A stretch of 64,000 nt of DNA from Asterias amurensis (lineage: Eukaryota > Echinodermata > Asteroidea > Forcipulatida > Asteriidae), in NCBI RefSeq assembly GCF_032118995.1, contig NC_092650.1:16549501-16613500 (forward strand), given 5' to 3'. Of the stretch, positions 59,104 to 64,000 are shown piece after piece. The notes beneath the pieces were generated by a model. The model was not told where the DNA came from, did no database searches, and worked only from the letters and a program-made list of their open reading frames with translations. Position 1 is the first letter of the stretch; each line of letters begins with the position of its first letter. A program made the position numbers and the translations under genes.

Positions 59104-62062
59104 TTATAAATAATTCCCTTCTATGGTTGTCAGTGGTGTATAGCCGTATGGCATGTAGTTGTTTGGGAGCAATGGCCTAGCTGGATATACAACGGGTGGG
59201 TACGTGGGTGGAACACACACTAATGGAGATCGCTGGTACCCAAGCCTGTCATGGCGGTTCTTGAGCATGGCAATATGATGACAATAAAGGGCATGTCTTT
59301 CCTGAAGAGCTCGGTTCCAGTAATGTTCGTAGAGACTTTTCATCATCACTTCGTCGGCGGGCGTGTGTGGGGCGGCCTCTGTTGCTGCTCGGTGCACGAT
59401 GGCATCGTCAAAAGAGGGCGGGCTGGTTGACTGGTGTACCGTGGCACGTGGTGACGTGGGTGTACTAACGGAACTTCTTCTTGTGGCGGAAGACATGGTT
59501 AAGACTGGGCAAAATGGGTCTCGCTCATTTGATTTGTCTCCTTGAGAGAGTGGTGGTGAGTTTAGGAAACGAGATATAGGCAAGGTGTTCCCCAACGTCA
59601 GAGAGTTTCTCTGGTGGATTGCAGTCGGTGTCCCGATTCGGCGGGGGGACTCGTGGGGTTTCGGAGATGTGGCATGGTTTGAGTTTTCCTCGAATGGGTC
59701 AGTGCGTTTTCTCACGTCAACGGGTTCTGGCTGCACGACAGAAGGATGGGCTATAATAATGGGTGATGTCCTTGCAGTTTCGTTGCCATCTCCGCTCAAA
59801 GGACTAGGCGAGCCGGTCGGAGGTGGTGTGTAGGACGGAGGTGGTGTGTAGGACGCCGGCGTCGAGTCATCAAAGGGTGAAGAGGTGGTGGGTGAAAGCT
59901 TAGGAGGCGTCTTCATGAAACTCACGGGGTGTGAATGGTCTGGATTCAAGGCCCAAAAGTTGTCCTTACCAAATGGTCTGTGGCTGTGGCGGAGTAGCTT
60001 CACGAAACAGTCGTTGACTGAGAGGTTGTGGCGGACACTGTTCTTCCAGCCGACGTACGAACCACGGAAGCACTCGTTGTTCTCCTCCAAGTGGCTTAAG
60101 ATTTCTCGCAATGTCAGCATGCAGTTTGGAGCCGACTGTAGATGAAAATAAGAAATGAAGTTATATTATTTAATTGATTTGTTGTTTTTATAAACTTATA
60201 ACAGAAAGAACTCCGTGACATTAAACATTATTTAAAGCAGGTTTATGTACTGGATCGCACTAAATACCGACAACTCATGACCCCTCACGACAACAAATTT
60301 AAAATGCTATGCAGCACATTTTGAACATAAGTCAGCCGTTAAATTATGCAGAAGAGTCATATTATGCATCTAAATCTCTTTCAAACTGTTGAAACAAATT
60401 TTTTGTGTCAGGACACTTCGTACCTTTTCAAGGTACGAAGAAATGTTGGACACTTCGTACCTTCTCAAGGGAGACCAGACAACTCGTCCGTCGGACAACT
60501 CGTCCGTTCGGACAACTCGACGGTTCGGACAACTCGACGGATGATTTACTCAACCGTCAGACAACTCGACTTGGGGTCAAGACAAGTCGACGGATGGCCG
60601 TGACGGGGGATCAGCGCGGGGTAAATAGCGGCCTGGGGGTGGTGATGTACTGACTAGCGACTTGCAATGATGCAAGGGCGTTCCCCGGGCAAACGGATAG
60701 TTGATTTTTTTTTTTTTTTTCATGACCCCCGGCATTTTCATTGTACAGCACAAAAACTATATTAGCAAGCACAGTGCTCCTGTAGCTGTCTAAACATTTT
60801 ATGCATGAAACATTTCTTAGATTGTGTATTCGGTTTCCAATAGATGAATTGCACATGACGTCATTCCACCGTCCTTAAAACAACTTTGAAAGTGCACGTG
60901 TTACGCGCTGCTCACGACTCTCAGCCAATGACAATCTTTCACGCGCGTGACTGTTTCAGCAAAGATGGCGGCAAAGCCAGATTTCGATCAAAACAATCGA
61001 ATGGCTTCTAAAACCAAGGTAAACAATTCACATTTGTTTTGTTTTATGTCCAAATATCACATTTAACTTAACAGAACTTTTAACAGAATTAGCTGTTGCA
61101 AACAACTCACCAACCAAAAGGATCGATGGTATAAATGCAATTTTTTGTTGAATAGCCTCAGGTGTTTCGACCACTAGCAGAGTCTTTCTGTGGAGGGGGG
61201 GGGGGGGGGGGGGGCAGGGGCTCCTTACACAAAGTGCGCCCTAACACACATTTTCTGCTGCAAACCGGAGTGTAATTAATAAATCTTGAGTATTCTGAAC
61301 CTCATCAAAATGGGGACCACAAAATTGACATTGCCCCCCAGCTACGAAACAAGAGCGTTTGTAAGAAACGGATCATTATAAACGGTAAAACCAGGGAGGC
61401 GGTGAGGAATGCATGTTCACTGAACTGAGCTTTACCGTTGGCAGTTTTAAGAATTATTCACATTACACAACATCAAAGCAGCCTGTGTGAAACACAAGTC
61501 ATGAGTCTCCAATCATATACCGTGCACGCAGTCACCTCTAAGTTCAACGTCAGGCTGCGCGATGTTTGCTCTATACTTACTCGCTACAAACACTCATTCA
61601 GTTTCTCCGCAAACGGTACGAAGTGTCCTGACACCAAATAAGCAGACACATTATATGAAATTCCAAATAATAAATACAACCTTGCTAAGATGTATTCGAC
61701 AAGAAAGTGTTGTTGAACTTGAGCATAAATTGGGTGCAAATGTTTGAACTGCACTACAGTAGACCTTCCTCATTCATTATAAACTTGAACTACCAATTCG
61801 TTCTTACCTTGATCGCATTTTTGATCAGGTCCACGTACGAGAACGGCGCTACGATCCGCCGTCTGTAGCCAGGCCGTTTGATTCCTTTAGTGGATACCCT
61901 GGCTCCCGAACGCTTCTTAGAGCTCGCCCCGGCCGGCACGAGAAGGTCGGGCCTGTCCTTGAACGAGCTTAACGGCCCCCAATGCGGTTCCTGCCCACCG
62001 TCATCTTCCTCCGTTACCCCCATGAGTATATCTACCGGCTCCGTCTTGATGGACAACATCAT
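59104..62062 (-). CDS. forkhead-box transcription factor, FoxH-like (subclass tentative), 2 coding exons
   Basis: Nuclear DNA-binding regulator. Exon 1 is 62062-61808 (85 codons) and exon 2 is 60135-59104 (343 codons plus TAA), giving 428 residues; the intron is phase 0 and GT-AG. The N-terminus is acidic (MMLSIKTEPVDILMG), followed by basic stretches SSKKRSGAR and KRPGYRRR. The forkhead domain covers about residues 72-155: APFSYVDLIKNAIK, then LTLREILSHLEE, GSYVGWKNSVRHNLS (recognition helix) and NDCFVKLLRH, ending in KDNFWALNPD. The intron cuts the domain after helix 1. The C-terminal half is rich in Pro, Ser and Thr (SPTTSSP, two TPPPSYTPPP-like runs, DVRKRTDPFEE), with a Tyr/Pro-rich tail ending EGNYL. 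GWK with NDCF and a FW-type wing resembles FoxH more than FoxF, FoxE or FoxQ, but I saw no clear Smad-interaction motif. The start is the first of two adjacent in-frame ATGs. Upstream exons cannot be excluded. Confidence 0.93.
60476..60600. repeat. 17-bp tandem-like repeats (GACAACTCG)
   Basis: GACAACTCGTCCGTCG, GACAACTCGTCCGTTCG, GACAACTCGACGGTTCG and GACAACTCGACGGATGA are consecutive; looser copies follow at 60562 and 60582. Confidence 0.8.
60925..60929 (+). promoter_or_regulatory. CCAAT box upstream of the antisense exon
   Basis: CCAAT 36 bases before the ATG at 60965, in a CpG-containing stretch (TTACGCGCTGCTCACGACTC before it, TTTCACGCGCGTGACTG after it). Confidence 0.35.
60965..61018 (+). 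CDS. possible first coding exon, antisense within the forkhead intron
   Basis: ATG in the context AAAGATGGCGGC opens 18 codons (MAAKPDFDQNNRMASKTK) and ends in a good splice donor, AAG followed by GTAAAC. A CCAAT box sits at 60925-60929, and the 120 bases before the ATG are richer in CpG than their surroundings, like a promoter. It lies on the opposite strand within the 1.67-kb forkhead intron. I found no convincing second exon up to 64000, so the gene may continue beyond the window or be a dead gene start. The protein is not recognised. The segment lies between two copies of a 20-bp inverted repeat (60405 and 61615). Confidence 0.4.
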
Positions 62063-62074
62063 TTACAGATAAGC

Positions 62075-63720
62075 TTGAAACAACGAATGCAGAGCGATAA
62101 ACCAGAATATTGATAAACCAACAACTGATCATGAGAGCTGAGCAACTGGCTAGAACCGTAACATGCTGCTCTCGTAAACTCTGGCATTCTCCGAAATGCA
62201 TTCAATACACCCATGAGTTGATCAAAAGACTAAAAAAGCCAACCAGCCTTGTTAACCCCAGTAATTGTTTATTGTGGTCTATGTTGTGTATAGATAGCTT
62301 ACAGATTCGCCCTATTGTGTTCCATGGTATTTGTTGTTGGTGCCGTGAAAACGACTCTCTTCTAATCAACTTTCTGAATGGTCTGTGCACTCATTCATTT
62401 TGATAACGTGAAAATTCATTGAAGCGTTCGTATCCTTTTATCATCACCTGGCAGCCTCTGGTATCTTCACGGGTTTGTTCTGGGGCTGCCAATGACCTGC
62501 GGCTTCATCAAACGGGCGTATGTTTGTACGTCCCTGACCGAGCTAAATTAATGTGGTCGAGGGGGTTTGCCAGTAAACGCAATCTACAGAAATTAGGACA
62601 ATACAGCTTATTTTAAAAGGGGATAATTAAGTCCTGCGTTGGAGACAGGTTTCAATACTCTTTTGTTTTATGAATTGAATTAGATAAGGTGCAAAGGGAA
62701 AGCAGGGAGATTAAAGCTATAAGATACGTTGCTATACAATCCATTGTCCTACTTTGGGGGTGGAAGGGCTGTATATCTGATGTTATGGAAACACCTTTGT
62801 ATATTACAAATGTGGATTACATCGGGTTATGTGAGCGTTGGGGGTTTAGTCATATGGGGTGTGACCCTTATAATTTGATTGAACATATTATTAAACCGCA
62901 TTGGTGGTCATCAAGTCTACCCATGGACAATGGCACACAAAAAAGATCAAACGAAAACGTAGCCAGCTTCTCCCTAACAACTAGTGTTGGTCGAATTGAT
63001 GGCAAACTTTCTTTTTAAATTGCCCCTTTTCACACGATATAGCCGAGCCGGAATTCTATTTTGTCTCGACCCTGTGATGAAATATTCCCACGCAAAGTCA
63101 ACAGCAGATACTTTACTACTAAAAAGACTTGTGAAAATGATATTCCAAAAAGCCACAACATTTTGCCGCTTTGGATAAAGCACCCTTAGGTTGTACGCAT
63201 TTATTGTAAATTCAAGTCTCTTCTCAAAACTTATCTAATGTCACAGGTTTTCAATGACTAATTACCGTTGTGTCTGTTTTTTCTTTGTGTTGTGTTTGGT
63301 TTTTGTTTTGTTTTTGGTTTTACTGCGCCTTGAACACCCAGCAGGGTGGACATGTGCGCATTACAAGTGCGCATTACAAGTCTTATCAGCAGCCCATCCA
63401 ACAAGCAGTATTGATTGAGGCCAGTTTACCAAACCCGAACAAGACGTCTTGCCGTGACGATAAAGTAAAATCAAATGGACCTTTTGAATGTAGCAGCCAA
63501 ATTGCACGTCTTCCATACCGAGGCTTGTCTCCCAAAAAAAAAATGTCTGTCTCCCAAACGTTATGATTAAAACCACCAAAAAGTGATCTATTGCATAACG
63601 CAAGATGAACAGGCTTAATGAAGTTGAGGTACTACGCGCAAGTTTTTATGCAAACAAAAACCCAGCTATAGCCTTATCGTTATATGATTTGCCTTTGTGG
63701 GTGTGGGGACATTCTGAGAA
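62075..63720. other. no gene seen (upstream of the forkhead gene)
   Basis: Probably the forkhead promoter side. No TATA box or exon could be supported. GTGCGCATTACAA is repeated twice at about 63354-63380. Confidence 0.45.
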
Positions 63721-63729
63721 TGTGACGTA

Positions 63730-63840
63730 TGCAAGGGGTCTTCAACTTCAACCTCTTGGACCATAGTTCGAATCCCCCCGGAGCACTATATAGGTGAATT
63801 GATTCGTTTTCCCCTACGTGTGTGCGAAGGTTTTGCCTGT
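63730..63840 (+). mobile_element. SINE fragment
   Basis: CCATAGTTCGAATCCCCCCG is a B box, followed by a T-rich GTTTTCCCCTACGTGTG stretch. Confidence 0.45.
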
Positions 63841-63944
63841 GTTCATTATGTGTCACCCGCCCCCCATAGACAAACTGAAACCGTATCCTTTATGTGGGAA
63901 CGTGTGGCAACGCTAGTCAAGTAGAGGCATAGGCACAATGCACG

Positions 63945-64000
63945 AATATAAATTGCTAAGCATGACATTTCTTCCCTGATAAAAACAGAATTACCGGCCA
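63945..64000. mobile_element. fragment of the CCCAATTTCATAG MITE cut by the window edge
   Basis: TTGCTAAGCATGACATTTCT and GATAAAAACAGAATTACC match the interior of the copy at 44937. Confidence 0.6.

Larger units (their letters stand above)
60405..61634. repeat. 20-bp perfect inverted repeats 1.2 kb apart
   Basis: GTGTCAGGACACTTCGTACC at 60405-60424 and its exact reverse complement at 61615-61634, both in the forkhead intron. The left copy is followed by a further ACTTCGTACC repeat. They may be ends of a mobile element enclosing the antisense exon. Confidence 0.6.

Overview
The window is metazoan nuclear DNA: genes are split by many GT-AG introns, intergenic and intronic DNA is AT-rich, and most of the non-coding sequence consists of short DNA-transposon derivatives, tRNA-derived SINEs and minisatellites. 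The gene sequences look deuterostome. Together with the repeat types this makes an echinoderm, perhaps a sea star, my best guess, but that is inference; I could not search any database. Nothing is prokaryotic or organellar.

Three protein-coding genes can be read with confidence. (1) OSGEP, plus strand, 17884-29331: 13 coding exons that splice to exactly 335 codons, the KEOPS-complex tRNA threonylcarbamoyltransferase. (2) AGXT2, minus strand, 52642-37526: 13 coding exons that splice to 512 codons, a mitochondrial class-III PLP aminotransferase with its lysine at residue 350. (3) A forkhead transcription factor, minus strand, 62062-59104: two coding exons, 428 codons, the intron falling inside the forkhead domain; tentatively FoxH-like. 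OSGEP and AGXT2 converge, and between their 3' ends lies a 4.3-kb 57-bp minisatellite. AGXT2 and the forkhead gene are in the same orientation. A possible fourth gene start (CCAAT box, ATG, 18 codons, splice donor) lies antisense inside the forkhead intron. A set of exon-like segments at 7.96-9.3 kb may be a decayed gene or a non-coding transcript.

Layout: 1-9.3 kb holds repeat fragments, a 25-bp minisatellite (5.4-6.3 kb) and a diverged tandem triplication. 9.8-16.2 kb is a tandem duplication of about 2.9 kb whose edges are transposon ends. 16.2-30 kb is OSGEP with MITE-filled introns. 30.3-34.6 kb is the 57-bp array. 37.5-52.6 kb is AGXT2, its introns crowded with MITEs, SINEs and two hAT-like elements. 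53-59 kb is repeat-rich spacer. 59.1-62.1 kb is the forkhead gene. 62.1-64 kb shows little.

The dominant mobile DNA is three non-autonomous families (called A, B and C here) that duplicate TTAA. A and B share an internal module, and a filled/empty site pair within the tandem duplication proves the TTAA target duplication for family C. Other repeats carry perfect copies of a histone-mRNA-type 3' stem-loop. I found no clearly new multi-gene system. The stem-loop-bearing repeats and the TTAA families are the most unusual content.
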